From: Legionella quateirensis | GTDB lineage: Bacteria > Pseudomonadota > Gammaproteobacteria > Legionellales > Legionellaceae | Assembly: GCF_001467955.1 (NCBI RefSeq) | Contig: NZ_LNYR01000006.1 | Coordinates: forward strand, 65,172-129,171 | Direction of reading: 5' to 3' | Length of the DNA: 64,000 bases | Shown: one piece after another, positions 18,524 to 27,919 of the stretch | How positions within the stretch are numbered: the stretch's first letter is position 1 | Layout of the letters: each line of letters begins with the position of its first letter | Notes under the pieces: generated by a model | The model's input: only the letters and a program-made list of their open reading frames with translations | Told to the model about the DNA's origin: nothing | Database searches by the model: none | Made by a program: the position numbers and the translations under genes

Positions 18524-18601
18524 ATGAGACAGGTACCTGATGTAATGCTTTTCAACTCGATTCAAAACCTACAATTTATCCATCCTAGGAGAATTGTATG
18601 A
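18524..18601 (+). CDS. 25-residue leader ORF overlapping panB start
   Basis: This small ORF starts with ATG, with a strong GGAGG 9 bases upstream. It encodes 25 residues (MRQVPDVMLF... ending in RRIV). Its TGA overlaps the panB ATG in an ATGA junction. The internal AGGAGA inside its last codons is also the panB ribosome-binding site, so its translation would pass over and couple to panB. It has several Val, Leu and Ile codons but no long regulatory run of one amino acid. Whether it acts as a leader peptide is untested. Confidence 0.5.
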   Translation: MRQVPDVMLFNSIQNLQFIHPRRIV

Positions 18602-19386
18602 AAATTCATGATTTTAAAATTAACAAACAAGCCCGCAAAAAAATCTCCATGCTGACCTGTTATGATTATCCTTCAGCTCGGATCATCGCTGAATCGAATA
18701 TCGATTGCGTTTTAGTTGGTGATTCCGTAGCGATGACCGTTCATGGGTATGACACGACGATTATGGCTACCATCGAGATGATGGAACTGCATACCAAAGC
18801 GGTTGCCCGTGGTTTGAATCAACAGTTTTTAATCACTGATCTTCCCTTTTTAAGCCATAAACTCTCTCTATCCCAAACTATTGAGCAGGTTAAACGTCTG
18901 TTACAGGCTGGAGCCCATGCCATAAAGATAGAAGGAGCCGATGACGATACCTGTAAAACCATTTCCTATCTGGTCAAAGCAGGTATTCCTGTGATGGGGC
19001 ATATTGGCCTGACTCCCCAATCTATTCACCAACTGGGTGGTTATAAAGTTCAGGGAAAAAATCAGGAGCAGGCCGATCGTTTATTGCAACAGGCATTTGC
19101 GTTGGAACAATGTGGCTGTTTTGCTTTAGTCATTGAATGCGTTCCCCAAAACCTTGCCAAAACAATAACAAATTCACTAGATATCCCGACCATAGGAATA
19201 GGTGCAGGTTCCGAGACCGATGGACAAGTACTTGTGTGGCATGACATGCTGGGATTGCAATCCACATTTACGCCCAAGTTTGCAAAAAAATATACTCAGG
19301 GCAAGGATATATTTCTTGAAGCGATCAATGCATACGCACAACAAGTACAGCATGCTAATTTTCCAACTCCTGAATATGCATTTTAA
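18598..19386 (+). CDS. panB: 3-methyl-2-oxobutanoate hydroxymethyltransferase
   Basis: PanB makes ketopantoate from 2-oxoisovalerate and methylene-tetrahydrofolate, the first committed step of pantothenate and CoA synthesis, in the cytosol. The 262-residue product has the family length. It shows the metal and substrate segments [12 protein letters not shown] (near 18), VGDSVAM (near 41), KIEGAD (near 113) and the late [20 protein letters not shown] (near 200). An AGGAGA lies 7 bases before the ATG. It is followed 11 bases later by panC, so the two form an operon. Confidence 0.96.
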   Translation: MKIHDFKINKQARKKISMLTCYDYPSARIIAESNIDCVLVGDSVAMTVHGYDTTIMATIEMMELHTKAVARGLNQQFLITDLPFLSHKLSLSQTIEQVKRLLQAGAHAIKIEGADDDTCKTISYLVKAGIPVMGHIGLTPQSIHQLGGYKVQGKNQEQADRLLQQAFALEQCGCFALVIECVPQNLAKTITNSLDIPTIGIGAGSETDGQVLVWHDMLGLQSTFTPKFAKKYTQGKDIFLEAINAYAQQVQHANFPTPEYAF

Positions 19387-19397
19387 GAGAGTACTTC

Positions 19398-20156
19398 ATG
19401 CACATTTTTCATAATCTTGATGAGTGGATAAACTTTAGAAACACTTTATCCACAGAACTTAGCTTGGGTTTCGCCCCCACTATGGGCAACCTGCATGCTG
19501 GTCATGCATCCTTATTTACCAAAAGTAAGGATGAAAATGACCGCACTGTATCCAGTCTATTTATTAACCCCACTCAATTTAACAACCCTGATGATTTCAC
19601 TCATTATCCAAGAACACTGGATGCAGATCTGGAATTAATGGCACAATCCGGGGTGGATTATTGTATTTTACCCACTGATAAAGAAATGTATCCAGATGGT
19701 TATGCTTATCAGGTTCAGGAACATCAACTGTGCCAACTAATGGAAGGGAAACATCGACCAGGCCATTTTAATGGTGTATTAACGGTGGTCATGAAATTAC
19801 TCAATATAACCCGACCCAACAGAGCCTATTTTGGTGAAAAAGATTATCAACAATATCTATTAATTCAAGGTATGGTCAAGGCCCTGTTCATGAATGTTGA
19901 AGTTATACCCTGTCCAACGATTAGAGAAAGCAGCGGTTTGGCCTACAGTTCTCGAAATAACCGATTAACTATCGAACAAAAAAAACGTGCTGAAGAGTTT
20001 GCAAACATATTCCATCAGAACAAACCTTGTGTAATGATAAGTGAAGAGTTACAAGCAAAGGGAATCGCTGTGGAATACATTGAAGAATATCTTGGCAGAA
20101 AATTTGCCGCAGTGATGATTGGTGAAATACGTTTAATCGATAATTATCAAATCTGA
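19398..20156 (+). CDS. panC: Pantothenate synthetase
   Basis: PanC joins pantoate and beta-alanine with ATP to give pantothenate. The 252-residue product carries the nucleotidyltransferase signature [13 protein letters not shown] (near 27), [28 protein letters not shown] (near 121), GEKDYQQ and [13 protein letters not shown] (near 177). It is about 30 residues shorter than the E. coli enzyme, mostly at the C-terminal lid domain, while the catalytic part is complete. Its TGA overlaps the next gene's ATG by one base. Confidence 0.95.
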   Translation: MHIFHNLDEWINFRNTLSTELSLGFAPTMGNLHAGHASLFTKSKDENDRTVSSLFINPTQFNNPDDFTHYPRTLDADLELMAQSGVDYCILPTDKEMYPDGYAYQVQEHQLCQLMEGKHRPGHFNGVLTVVMKLLNITRPNRAYFGEKDYQQYLLIQGMVKALFMNVEVIPCPTIRESSGLAYSSRNNRLTIEQKKRAEEFANIFHQNKPCVMISEELQAKGIAVEYIEEYLGRKFAAVMIGEIRLIDNYQI

Positions 20157-20689
20157 TGATCCAGACTAATTGGTATGTCATTACAGGCGCGCCTTCTTCG
20201 GGTAAAACGACCTTAATTAACCAATTAAGCTCTGCTGGCTATGCTATTGCTCCTGAAGTTGCGAGAGACTACATCGAGGGCTTGTTGAAATCCAATCTTA
20301 CTCTGGATGATATAAAACAGGATAATTTGCGTCTTCAAAGAGGAATACTGGCAATCGCTCTAAAAAGAGAGCGGCGTTTACAGGCGAATCAACTCATTTT
20401 TTTTGATCGAGGAACCCCCGATAGTCTTGGTTATTTTCGCTATTATAATATCAATGCCGATCAGCTGATTCACTCCTGTCAGCGCATTCGTTATAAAAAA
20501 CTGTTTTACTGCCATCAGTTACCTTTGGAACATGATTCAGTCCGTGTAGAAGATAATTCGAGCGCAAAAAAAATAGGTGAATTCATCTACACCGCTTATG
20601 ATCATTTAGGCTATGAACTGATTGAACTGCCTGCGGTGTCCATTGAACAACGCATGGACATTATTTTGTCCCATATACAGAATAGCTAG
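20156..20689 (+). CDS. AAA_28-type P-loop kinase/ATPase
   Basis: This 177-residue protein has an N-terminal Walker A (TGAPSSGKTT, near 9-18), then APEVARDYI and a Walker B-like FFDRGTPDSLGYF near 81. These are typical of the AAA_28 / NadR-kinase-like fold. Overlap with the panC stop (TGATG) makes it the third gene of the pantothenate operon. The context suggests a small-molecule kinase linked to coenzyme metabolism, but the substrate cannot be read from the sequence. It is not a standard pantothenate kinase (CoaA or CoaX) by its motifs. Confidence 0.75.
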   Translation: MIQTNWYVITGAPSSGKTTLINQLSSAGYAIAPEVARDYIEGLLKSNLTLDDIKQDNLRLQRGILAIALKRERRLQANQLIFFDRGTPDSLGYFRYYNINADQLIHSCQRIRYKKLFYCHQLPLEHDSVRVEDNSSAKKIGEFIYTAYDHLGYELIELPAVSIEQRMDIILSHIQNS

Positions 20690-20729
20690 TACAACCATTT
20701 ATAAGCAACAATAAAACAAAAAACCGGAT

Positions 20730-22151
20730 TTATGATTTTTGACTGTACATTGCTATAGCTGCCGCAATAACTGCTGCTTTATGGTGAGGTAATGATTTGT
20801 TTGAATATTTTAACCATTCAGGGTGAGATTCAATGAGATTGGTCGTCAATCGTCCTTCCTTAAATTCAGTTGATTGAATCATTTCCAGATAATAAGGAAT
20901 GGTCGTCTTAACGCCAAACATGCGCATTTCCTCCAAAGCACGGCGCGATCGACGCAATACTGAGGACCAATCAAGAGCCCAAACGGTCAATTTGGCACAT
21001 AAAGAATCATAATCAGGAGGAATGGTATATCCAGTATAGATCGCACTGTCTGTACGCACACCCGGGCCACCTGGAGCATAATATCGGGTTATGCGGCCAA
21101 AACTGGGTAAAAAATCATTTTGAGGATCTTCTGCGTTTATACGAAATTCTATAGCATATCCTCTAGAGGTAATGTCTTCCTGATTCATTGACAATGGCTC
21201 GCCTGCCGCAATGCGAATTTGTTCTTGTACAATATCAATACCAGTAATTTGTTCTGTAACGGGATGTTCAACCTGCAAACGAGTATTCATTTCCAGAAAA
21301 TACGCATTATTCGCTTCATCCAAAATAAATTCTACAGTACCTGCATTGGTATATCCTACTTCTCGTGCTGCTTTAACTGCATAGCTAAAAAGGAGTTCCC
21401 GGGTTTGCTGATCCAGATGTGGGGAAGGCGCTATTTCTACCAGTTTTTGATGGCGGCGTTGCACTGAACAATCTCGTTCAAATAGGTGCAGTACCTTTCC
21501 ATAATGGTCTGCCAGGATTTGAACTTCTATATGCCGCGGATTATTAATAAATCGTTCCATATAAACGTGAGCATCACCAAAGGATTTCTGTGCTTCTGAT
21601 TGCACCCGTTCAAATTGTTGTTTGACCTGACTCGCATCGTGACATAATCGGATCCCACGCCCACCTCCACCGAAAGTAGCCTTGAGCATTACTGGATACC
21701 CCAATTTTTTTGCGCACGCCAGAGCATCATCAATAGATTCCAGATTCCCTTCACTACCAGGAATGGTAGGTATACCTGCTTTTCGTACCGCATCGCGGGC
21801 AGCAATTTTCGATCCCATCGTTGCAATTACAGAAGAAGTTGGCCCGATAAATACAATTCCTGCAGCTTCACACTCTTTAGCAAACTCTGCATTTTCAGAT
21901 AAAAAACCATATCCAGGATGGATGGCTTCACACCCTGAAGCCTTCGCGCATTCAATAATCCGCCGGCCATTCAGATAGGCTTCAAGCGGTTGTTTACTTA
22001 AGCAATGAGAATGAGATGCTCTTTTTACATGTAAGGCATAACGATCCGCTTCACTATGGATAGTCACAGCCGAAATGCCTAACTCCTTGCAGGCTCGCAC
22101 GATACGCAATGCGATTTCACCTCGATTTGCTATTAGAATTTTTTTAAACAT
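20730..22151 (-). CDS. Biotin carboxylase (acetyl-CoA or pyruvate carboxylase subunit A type)
   Basis: This enzyme carboxylates biotin using ATP and bicarbonate. The 473-residue product has the three expected parts: N-terminal ILIANRGEIALRIVRA, an ATP-grasp core with the glycine loop KATFGGGGRGIR (near 160), and the C-terminal biotin-carboxylase domain with FLEMNTRLQVEHPVTE (near 285). No biotinyl domain is fused. No accB or carboxyltransferase gene lies beside it, which suggests a PycA or acyl-CoA carboxylase subunit rather than the canonical accBC pair. It lies 22 bases after the dienelactone hydrolase gene on the same strand. Confidence 0.85.
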   Translation of the reverse strand: MFKKILIANRGEIALRIVRACKELGISAVTIHSEADRYALHVKRASHSHCLSKQPLEAYLNGRRIIECAKASGCEAIHPGYGFLSENAEFAKECEAAGIVFIGPTSSVIATMGSKIAARDAVRKAGIPTIPGSEGNLESIDDALACAKKLGYPVMLKATFGGGGRGIRLCHDASQVKQQFERVQSEAQKSFGDAHVYMERFINNPRHIEVQILADHYGKVLHLFERDCSVQRRHQKLVEIAPSPHLDQQTRELLFSYAVKAAREVGYTNAGTVEFILDEANNAYFLEMNTRLQVEHPVTEQITGIDIVQEQIRIAAGEPLSMNQEDITSRGYAIEFRINAEDPQNDFLPSFGRITRYYAPGGPGVRTDSAIYTGYTIPPDYDSLCAKLTVWALDWSSVLRRSRRALEEMRMFGVKTTIPYYLEMIQSTEFKEGRLTTNLIESHPEWLKYSNKSLPHHKAAVIAAAIAMYSQKS

Positions 22152-22173
22152 TTAGTCCCTTAAAAACAATCCA

Positions 22174-22884
22174 TTAGAAAATCTCGTGCAGAAAATGACG
22201 CATGGCCAACCATGAACGGTGTTCAGCAAGGGAATTAAACACTAATCCCAATTGCACATCATGTGCCTGAGGATTGGTAAATGCATGTTGAACATGGCCG
22301 TACATATGAACTTGCCAATCGGCTTTAGCATCACTCATTTCCTGACAAAAAGCATGTACTTGTTCGGGTTTGACCATAGGATCATCATAACCATGTAACA
22401 CCAAAATCTTCGCTTTTATGTGTTCTGATTCAAGATGTTCGGGTTTATTTAATAAACCATGAAAACTCACTGCGCCTTTAAGATCTACGCCACTACGTGC
22501 CAAATCAAGGGCGCATAAGCCACCAAAGCAAAAACCTATTACAGCGATCCGGTTTTTATCTACTTCAGGCATGGCCGCCACTGTTTCATATGCCACTCTC
22601 AAACGATCCCGTAACAAGGAACGATCACTGACCAAAGGGTGCATTAAAGCCATTTTTTCATCATTGGTTGATCCCAGACGACCCTGACCGTATACATCTG
22701 AAGCGAATCCGACATACCCCATTTCAGCGAGCATTCTGGCTTTTTGACAAGCAAAATCATTACGACCCGTCCAATCATGAGCAACTATCACTGCTGGACG
22801 AGGAGTGCGAATCTGTTCATCAAAAGCTAAAAATCCATGAAGTTCCTGCGCACCATGTTGATAGATATAATTTGCTTCATACAT
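22174..22884 (-). CDS. Dienelactone hydrolase family protein, copy 1
   Basis: This 236-residue alpha/beta hydrolase belongs to the DLH branch and uses Cys as nucleophile. The GFCFGG elbow gives Cys119, HGYDDPMVKP gives Asp at about 168, and GHVQHAFTNP gives His200. There is no signal peptide. It is transcribed just ahead of the biotin carboxylase gene. A paralogue with the same landmarks lies at 44755-45471. The real substrate in Legionella is unknown; no other gene of aromatic degradation is nearby. Confidence 0.87.
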   Translation of the reverse strand: MYEANYIYQHGAQELHGFLAFDEQIRTPRPAVIVAHDWTGRNDFACQKARMLAEMGYVGFASDVYGQGRLGSTNDEKMALMHPLVSDRSLLRDRLRVAYETVAAMPEVDKNRIAVIGFCFGGLCALDLARSGVDLKGAVSFHGLLNKPEHLESEHIKAKILVLHGYDDPMVKPEQVHAFCQEMSDAKADWQVHMYGHVQHAFTNPQAHDVQLGLVFNSLAEHRSWLAMRHFLHEIF

Positions 22885-23023
22885 AAGCTGTCCTTAAAAA
22901 TAATGATAAAAACAGTCTAGGGCAAATAGAATAAAAGTCCAGTAATTCTCACTCTATAATTCCGCCTAAACGAGTTCCGTTTAAAATCATTTAATTAGGG
23001 CGCTGTATACCAATCCCCAAAGT

Positions 23024-23404
23024 TTAAAACCCGGGTTTGTATTCACAGTCTGCTTTTTGTACCTTAGTTTCAAGATATGATGATAATTCAGCCAATTTGC
23101 ATTCATCATTTTGCTCACTAAGACAAATCGCTGCTACTGCTTGTGCTGTATCTAAATCGGACCGCGATTGAACTGCCGTCAAAATTGTCATCTCCACTTG
23201 TTCCATTTGTCTACGGAACGTTGAAAAAAGCGTTTTGGCTTTGTCCATAATATTAAAAAGACTAGGATTTTTAGGGTGTCCAATCAGTTCCATTACGTCG
23301 GAATGTTTGCGTAACTGATCCAGTTTAAATACTTCATCGTGCAGCGCCAAATGACTTGCAATTAATTTAAAAGCCTTTATTTTACTTGAATAGGTTGTGA
23401 TCAC
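23024..23404 (-). CDS. Small hypothetical protein, 126 residues
   Basis: I do not recognise this protein. It is predicted mostly helical, soluble and without signal peptide. The GTG start is preceded by a G-run (GGGGG) about 7 bases upstream that can act as ribosome-binding site. It contains three Cys residues in the C-terminal half. It is transcribed alone between the ankyrin and hydrolase genes. Its coding status rests on length, start signal and lack of a competing frame. Confidence 0.5.
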   Translation of the reverse strand: MITTYSSKIKAFKLIASHLALHDEVFKLDQLRKHSDVMELIGHPKNPSLFNIMDKAKTLFSTFRRQMEQVEMTILTAVQSRSDLDTAQAVAAICLSEQNDECKLAELSSYLETKVQKADCEYKPGF

Positions 23405-23824
23405 TATAAGCCCCCATGTAGTTTAAAATAGAATCAATTTAATCATTTTTATGACCTATTTGTCAATAAAAAGGGCTTTTTGATTAAAGTGTCAAACTTC
23501 ATCATGTACAATGGAGTACGGAATGTACCTCCTGATTGCCTACTCGTTGATATTGATGCTAATGCCCGTATTGACGCCCTTAGCTCCGGTATCAGACCCC
23601 TGATAAAGAACAGGACAACATGATGGCTTGTTGACAAAAAAAAGACTAGTCCTGGATCGACTAACCACCGATAAGTTGAGCTCTCGAATGAACTTAAGAT
23701 AGTTCTCAAGTTCATACGAGGACTCCTGTACTTATTGTTGGAGGAATAACACTATCTTCATTTTAAGAGAACTGATCACATAGCATCACTGCATTCAACG
23801 TGTTACAACCCCAGCGTATTTTAT
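23405..23824 (+). other. Non-coding stretch with a possible 39-codon remnant
   Basis: This 420-base gap separates two minus-strand genes. On the plus strand an ORF of 39 codons (23504-23623) encodes MYNGVRNVPP... ending in LIKNRTT. On the minus strand an 88-codon frame (23449-23715) runs opposite it. Neither has a good ribosome-binding site and I recognise neither. The stretch may be the decayed end of a lost gene or a dispersed repeat. Confidence 0.25.
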
Positions 23825-25720
23825 TTAATGATTCTGGCTTGCAACAGATTTAATTTCATTCTCAGAATCCTCCTCAATTTCCTCTGTAATTGAACTGGAG
23901 GAACGGTTATCAACGCAGAAAAACCCCCTCCAGCGTGGTGATGAATTTTGAACTGTTCTTTCATCGTGCACTGGCTTATTTTCAACATTTGGATATTGGC
24001 AAGAATTGTACAGCTTAATTAATGCGTCCAGGCGATGAGCTGGAAAGCTATCGATTGACTTAATCGCATTAGTTATACCTAAGTACGCGGATGATTTAGC
24101 CTCATAGTGTTCTTTCAGTTCTTTAGCTAAAATCCTGGCCGCTTTTTTATCTCCTTTTGCTTCCCATAACAACATGATAGCCAGTGTGCCAGAATTTCCC
24201 ATATGCGCAGCAATCTGAATTGGGGTAAGTCCATCCTCCGATTTCAAACTAAAATCATGATGAAGGGGCAAAATCTGTAATAACGCTTTTTCTTCATGAG
24301 TTGCGGCAGCAAGATGAAGATCGTTTATACCAAAATGCTTCAGATCTTTAGCTCTCATTTCTTGAAATAATTGATCTAATTCAGGATTTCTTTTCGCTAA
24401 AAATTCAGCACTGTTTTTTTGTTTGTTTTCAATTTTATAGCTGGATCCATGGAGCAATAAACAACGTACCATAGGCAAGTTGTTCAATTTAACTGCTAAG
24501 TGAAGTGGAGTATTGCCCTGTTCATTTTGCTGGTTAACCGGCATATATTGGTTACACAACCATCGAACCAAATCGATGTTTCCGCTTCGAACAGCACAAT
24601 GCAAAACTGTATCATTATTGTAATTCCTGGCACTCGCTTTAGCACCATGAGCTATCAGGTTTTGCACCATCTGCAAGTGCCCGTTCACTGCCGCTGAATG
24701 CAATAACGTATTGCCGTAATTGTACTCAAAATCACCATAATCATAATGCTTATTGATTCGTTTTAAAGCTTTACCTGGGTTGATATCTAACAGCTTGGCA
24801 ACCATAGTCCAATTATTGGTTACTGTGGCTTGAAGTAAAGCTACTTGCATCATGATGTTTGGAAAATGATGTTTATGAGCTAATACTAAATCAATGATCT
24901 CTCCATAGCCTTGGCAAGCAGCCCCTAACAGTATGTAATCCAATTCCTCTGAAAAATGATGATGATTTTTCATTTTGGCAATCAAAGAACTCACCATCTC
25001 TGTGTATCCTCGAGATGCGGCAATTCGTACAGGGGTCATATGATTTCCGTTGCTCACCCATGGATTGGCACCATGTTCAAGCAACCAGTGCATTGAGGGT
25101 AAGTTATTAACCATTGCGCACATATGCAACAGAGTATTATTTTCAGTGTACTGCTTATTTAAATCGACATGATTGTTATATAAGCGTTCTACAATATCGA
25201 GGTATCCATGAACAAGTGCAATAACCAATGGTTCATAACTTAAGGAATTAGGTACATCTGTTTGAATTGTGTCCTGAGTAAGCAGGTATCTTGCGGTTTC
25301 AGGATGTTCAAATCGCAACGCCACTAACAAGGCTGAGTCAGCACTGATATTCACTGCGTTAATGTCTGCTCCTGCACTAATAAGCCATTGAACAACTTCC
25401 GTGTGGCCATTCCATGCTGCATGAATTAGTGCTGTGTTTCCGTATACATCCCGCTCATTTATGGCGTTATCTTTATAAAACAATTTAGCCAGTTCTAAAT
25501 GACCATAAAAACATGCCAACATTAAGGGCGTATATTGATCACTATGCAGAACCAGACCCTCTTCTATCAGAAGTTGAGTACGCTCCAGATCTCCCTTACG
25601 AATGGCTTCATAGAGTAAATCATTATCAGGTTGCTCAACAGTATTTGGTGGTTCACTTGCACTGAGGACTGTATGGTCTAAAGATGTATTGCTAGATGCT
25701 TTTATTAGTTCATTATACAT
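23825..25720 (-). CDS. Ankyrin-repeat protein, probable Dot/Icm effector
   Basis: I place the start at the second ATG (25720) because TAGGAG lies 5 bases upstream; an ATG six codons earlier has no such site. The 631-residue product consists mainly of ankyrin repeats. Clear units include TPLMLACFYGHLELAKLF, TALIHAAWNGHTEVVQWL and TPLHLAVKLNNLPMVRCL, and more than ten repeats lie between about residues 30 and 510. A low-complexity tail follows, with SSSS and an acidic cluster (EEIEEDSENE) in the last 20 residues. This is the E-block type of C-terminal signal seen in many Dot/Icm substrates. Host-target binding is inferred from the ankyrin fold. Confidence 0.85.
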   Translation of the reverse strand: MYNELIKASSNTSLDHTVLSASEPPNTVEQPDNDLLYEAIRKGDLERTQLLIEEGLVLHSDQYTPLMLACFYGHLELAKLFYKDNAINERDVYGNTALIHAAWNGHTEVVQWLISAGADINAVNISADSALLVALRFEHPETARYLLTQDTIQTDVPNSLSYEPLVIALVHGYLDIVERLYNNHVDLNKQYTENNTLLHMCAMVNNLPSMHWLLEHGANPWVSNGNHMTPVRIAASRGYTEMVSSLIAKMKNHHHFSEELDYILLGAACQGYGEIIDLVLAHKHHFPNIMMQVALLQATVTNNWTMVAKLLDINPGKALKRINKHYDYGDFEYNYGNTLLHSAAVNGHLQMVQNLIAHGAKASARNYNNDTVLHCAVRSGNIDLVRWLCNQYMPVNQQNEQGNTPLHLAVKLNNLPMVRCLLLHGSSYKIENKQKNSAEFLAKRNPELDQLFQEMRAKDLKHFGINDLHLAAATHEEKALLQILPLHHDFSLKSEDGLTPIQIAAHMGNSGTLAIMLLWEAKGDKKAARILAKELKEHYEAKSSAYLGITNAIKSIDSFPAHRLDALIKLYNSCQYPNVENKPVHDERTVQNSSPRWRGFFCVDNRSSSSITEEIEEDSENEIKSVASQNH

Positions 25721-26049
25721 ATACGCTCCTAAATCCATTTATGAGTGAGATGTGAATAGACTACTTTTTTACTTTAACTGAATTAATTTCCATTGTAACC
25801 TTTTAAAGTTTTTTTCCGCTGGAGGGGAGTCCTTAATTCAATCATGCATACCCAACTCAAACGGATCAGTTTGTTCATAAACTTAATTGTTCATTTCAAA
25901 AAGATCTTTGAATATTTAGACAGAGTTTCCGAACCAATTTAGAACCCAGATAGTAGGATTGCCTTTCTCATGTAGTTCAAAAACAATCATTTCACAATCA
26001 TCTATTCATCAATGTGACACGTAATGAATCATGAGGTCTAGGTGTCGCA
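25721..26049. other. Intergenic region between divergent genes
   Basis: These 329 bases separate the ankyrin gene (minus strand) from the hydrolase gene (plus strand) and must hold both promoters. The part next to the ankyrin gene is AT-rich with T-runs around 25765 and 25806. I find no 11-base-spaced TTAAT repeat, no convincing hairpin and no tRNA. Confidence 0.4.
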
Positions 26050-27003
26050 ATGGTGCGAAAAATTAAGAAACTATCTGATCTCTTTCAGTTTTGGTCTAAA
26101 CTTAAAGTAAACCCTGAGGGAAATATCATCATGATGACCAATTCACTCACATACATCCGGGATTTTATTCATGCGCAACTCTGTTACCAATTATTCATAA
26201 CACCCATCCATTTTCCGCTAGAAAAAAAGTATCGGGATTTTGCCAAAATGGCTTGTGAATATGTAGAAGGTAAACGGAGTGAAGTCATTCATAAAGAAAC
26301 TCCTCGTCATCATGTAATCCACCGATTTGCTCCTGCTAAAAACCCCAATGGCAAGAAAATTCTGATTTCCCATGGTTGGATGTCGCGTGCAGCCTATATG
26401 GTGCGATTGATCAGACATCTGCATCTGCAAGGTTATGATGTTTATGCCCTGGATTTTCCAGCACATGGAGAAGCCCGCGGGTTACAACTTCCCTGGACAG
26501 ATGCTATAGCAATTTTAAAAGAAACCATCAATCAATATGGTCCATTTCACGGCGTAATAGGCCATTCATTTGGTGGATCGATGTTATTAAGTACTTTAAA
26601 TTTAGCGGGTCAACTTCCCGAATGGCAGTTGAATTCCAAGCCGGACCGTGTTGTATTAATCGCTTCGCCGACTCAAATGCGCAGTCCAGTAAACACCATT
26701 GCAAGACGCTTGAAACTCAGTGGAACTGGTTATTTACAGCTACGCCAGTTAATCCGTCAGCAGGCAGAAATTGATCCCAAACTTATTCGTTTAAAATATT
26801 TTACTTCTCAAACCCCTGATACCCCCTTTTTATGCATTCATGGAAAGAACGACATAACTGTCAAACCGAAAGAATCGATTATCTTTTGCAGAGAGTATAA
26901 AAATGCACACCTGTCGCTGTTGCCTGACGCAGATCATGTAAGCGTATTAATGGATGAACGCGTGGAACAGCTGGTTTGTGATTTTTTAAATTCGAACAAT
27001 TAA
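26050..27003 (+). CDS. Alpha/beta hydrolase (lipase-like)
   Basis: The product is 317 residues from the first ATG. A second start at 26131 (ATGATG), with GAGGG nine bases upstream, is a good alternative and would remove 27 residues. The oxyanion loop is HGWMSRAAYM, the nucleophile elbow GHSFGGS, the acidic strand HGKNDITVKP, and the His lies in DADHVSVLMDE. These make a complete triad. The substrate is unknown. The gene is convergent with rpoH, with only 7 bases between the stops. Confidence 0.82.
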   Translation: MVRKIKKLSDLFQFWSKLKVNPEGNIIMMTNSLTYIRDFIHAQLCYQLFITPIHFPLEKKYRDFAKMACEYVEGKRSEVIHKETPRHHVIHRFAPAKNPNGKKILISHGWMSRAAYMVRLIRHLHLQGYDVYALDFPAHGEARGLQLPWTDAIAILKETINQYGPFHGVIGHSFGGSMLLSTLNLAGQLPEWQLNSKPDRVVLIASPTQMRSPVNTIARRLKLSGTGYLQLRQLIRQQAEIDPKLIRLKYFTSQTPDTPFLCIHGKNDITVKPKESIIFCREYKNAHLSLLPDADHVSVLMDERVEQLVCDFLNSNN

Positions 27004-27010
27004 ACCGTGC

Positions 27011-27865
27011 TTAACCTTCCATATATTGACGGATTTTCTTCATGGCATTTTTTTCAAGCTGCCTGACACGTTCTGCAGATACACCATATTTGTCCGCTAA
27101 ATCATGTAAGGTTAATTTTTCTTCAGCTAACCAGCGTTGCTGCAGAATATCCTGACTGCGTGCATCAAGCTGTTCCATGGCACACATCAATTGCTCACGC
27201 CCCTGATCACCAGTATCTTCTTTTTCCAGCATTAAAGCAGGATCATCATTAACATTAAATAAATAACGCTCAGGCGCTTTATAGGCGTCATCATTATCAT
27301 CAGCTTCAGGAGCATCATAAGGCGAGTCCATAACGTTTAAACGTTGCTCCATCACTAATACATCTTCACGGCTCACGCCCAAATCTTTCGCTACAGCGTC
27401 CACTTCCTCATTGCTAAACCAGCCTAAACGATTTTTCATTTGGCGTAGATTAAAAAACAATTTGCGCTGTGCTTTGGTTGTAGCGATTTTGACAATACGC
27501 CAATTACGCAAAACAAATTCATGAATTTCTGCTTTGATCCAGTGAACCGCAAAAGAAACCAGTCGGACACCCATTTTAGGATCAAAACGTTTTACAGCCT
27601 TCATCAAGCCGACATTGCCTTCCTGAATTAAATCATTCAAAGGCAAACCATAACCTAAATAACCTCGTGCGACACGAACCACATAACGTAAATGAGCAAG
27701 TACCAGACGTCTCGCAGCTTCAATATCTCCTTCAGCATGAAAACGCTCAGCACAAGCAATTTCCTCTTCCAAAGTCAGCATTGGAATTTGATTTACCCGA
27801 TGAATATAGGAATCAAGACTACCAACGGGTAGATTCATTGCAGCAAGTTGCAACTGTTGACTCAT
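27011..27865 (-). CDS. rpoH: Heat-shock sigma factor RpoH (sigma-32)
   Basis: RpoH directs RNA polymerase to heat-shock promoters. I chose the ATG at 27865 because GGAGGA lies 7 bases before it; this gives 284 residues, equal to E. coli RpoH. Region 2 ([19 protein letters not shown] and [14 protein letters not shown]) is clear. The RpoH box ([10 protein letters not shown]) near residue 133 separates sigma-32 from sigma-70. The region 4 helix-turn-helix ([21 protein letters not shown]) is at the C-terminus. It follows ftsX by 54 bases, the ftsYEX-rpoH order found in gamma-proteobacteria. Confidence 0.96.
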   Translation of the reverse strand: MSQQLQLAAMNLPVGSLDSYIHRVNQIPMLTLEEEIACAERFHAEGDIEAARRLVLAHLRYVVRVARGYLGYGLPLNDLIQEGNVGLMKAVKRFDPKMGVRLVSFAVHWIKAEIHEFVLRNWRIVKIATTKAQRKLFFNLRQMKNRLGWFSNEEVDAVAKDLGVSREDVLVMEQRLNVMDSPYDAPEADDNDDAYKAPERYLFNVNDDPALMLEKEDTGDQGREQLMCAMEQLDARSQDILQQRWLAEEKLTLHDLADKYGVSAERVRQLEKNAMKKIRQYMEG

Positions 27866-27919
27866 ACTACTTCCTCCAGCTATCAACACTAAAGTAACTA
27901 TTAGTAAATATATTATACA

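Noticed and set aside
23449-23715. 88-codon minus-strand ORF in the gap before the ankyrin gene
   Set aside because: No credible ribosome-binding site and I recognise no family; an opposite short frame looks at least as protein-like. Mentioned only within the gap entry.
25721-26049. PmrA box before the ankyrin gene
   Set aside because: TTAAT and TTAAA are present but with a 9-base period instead of 11.
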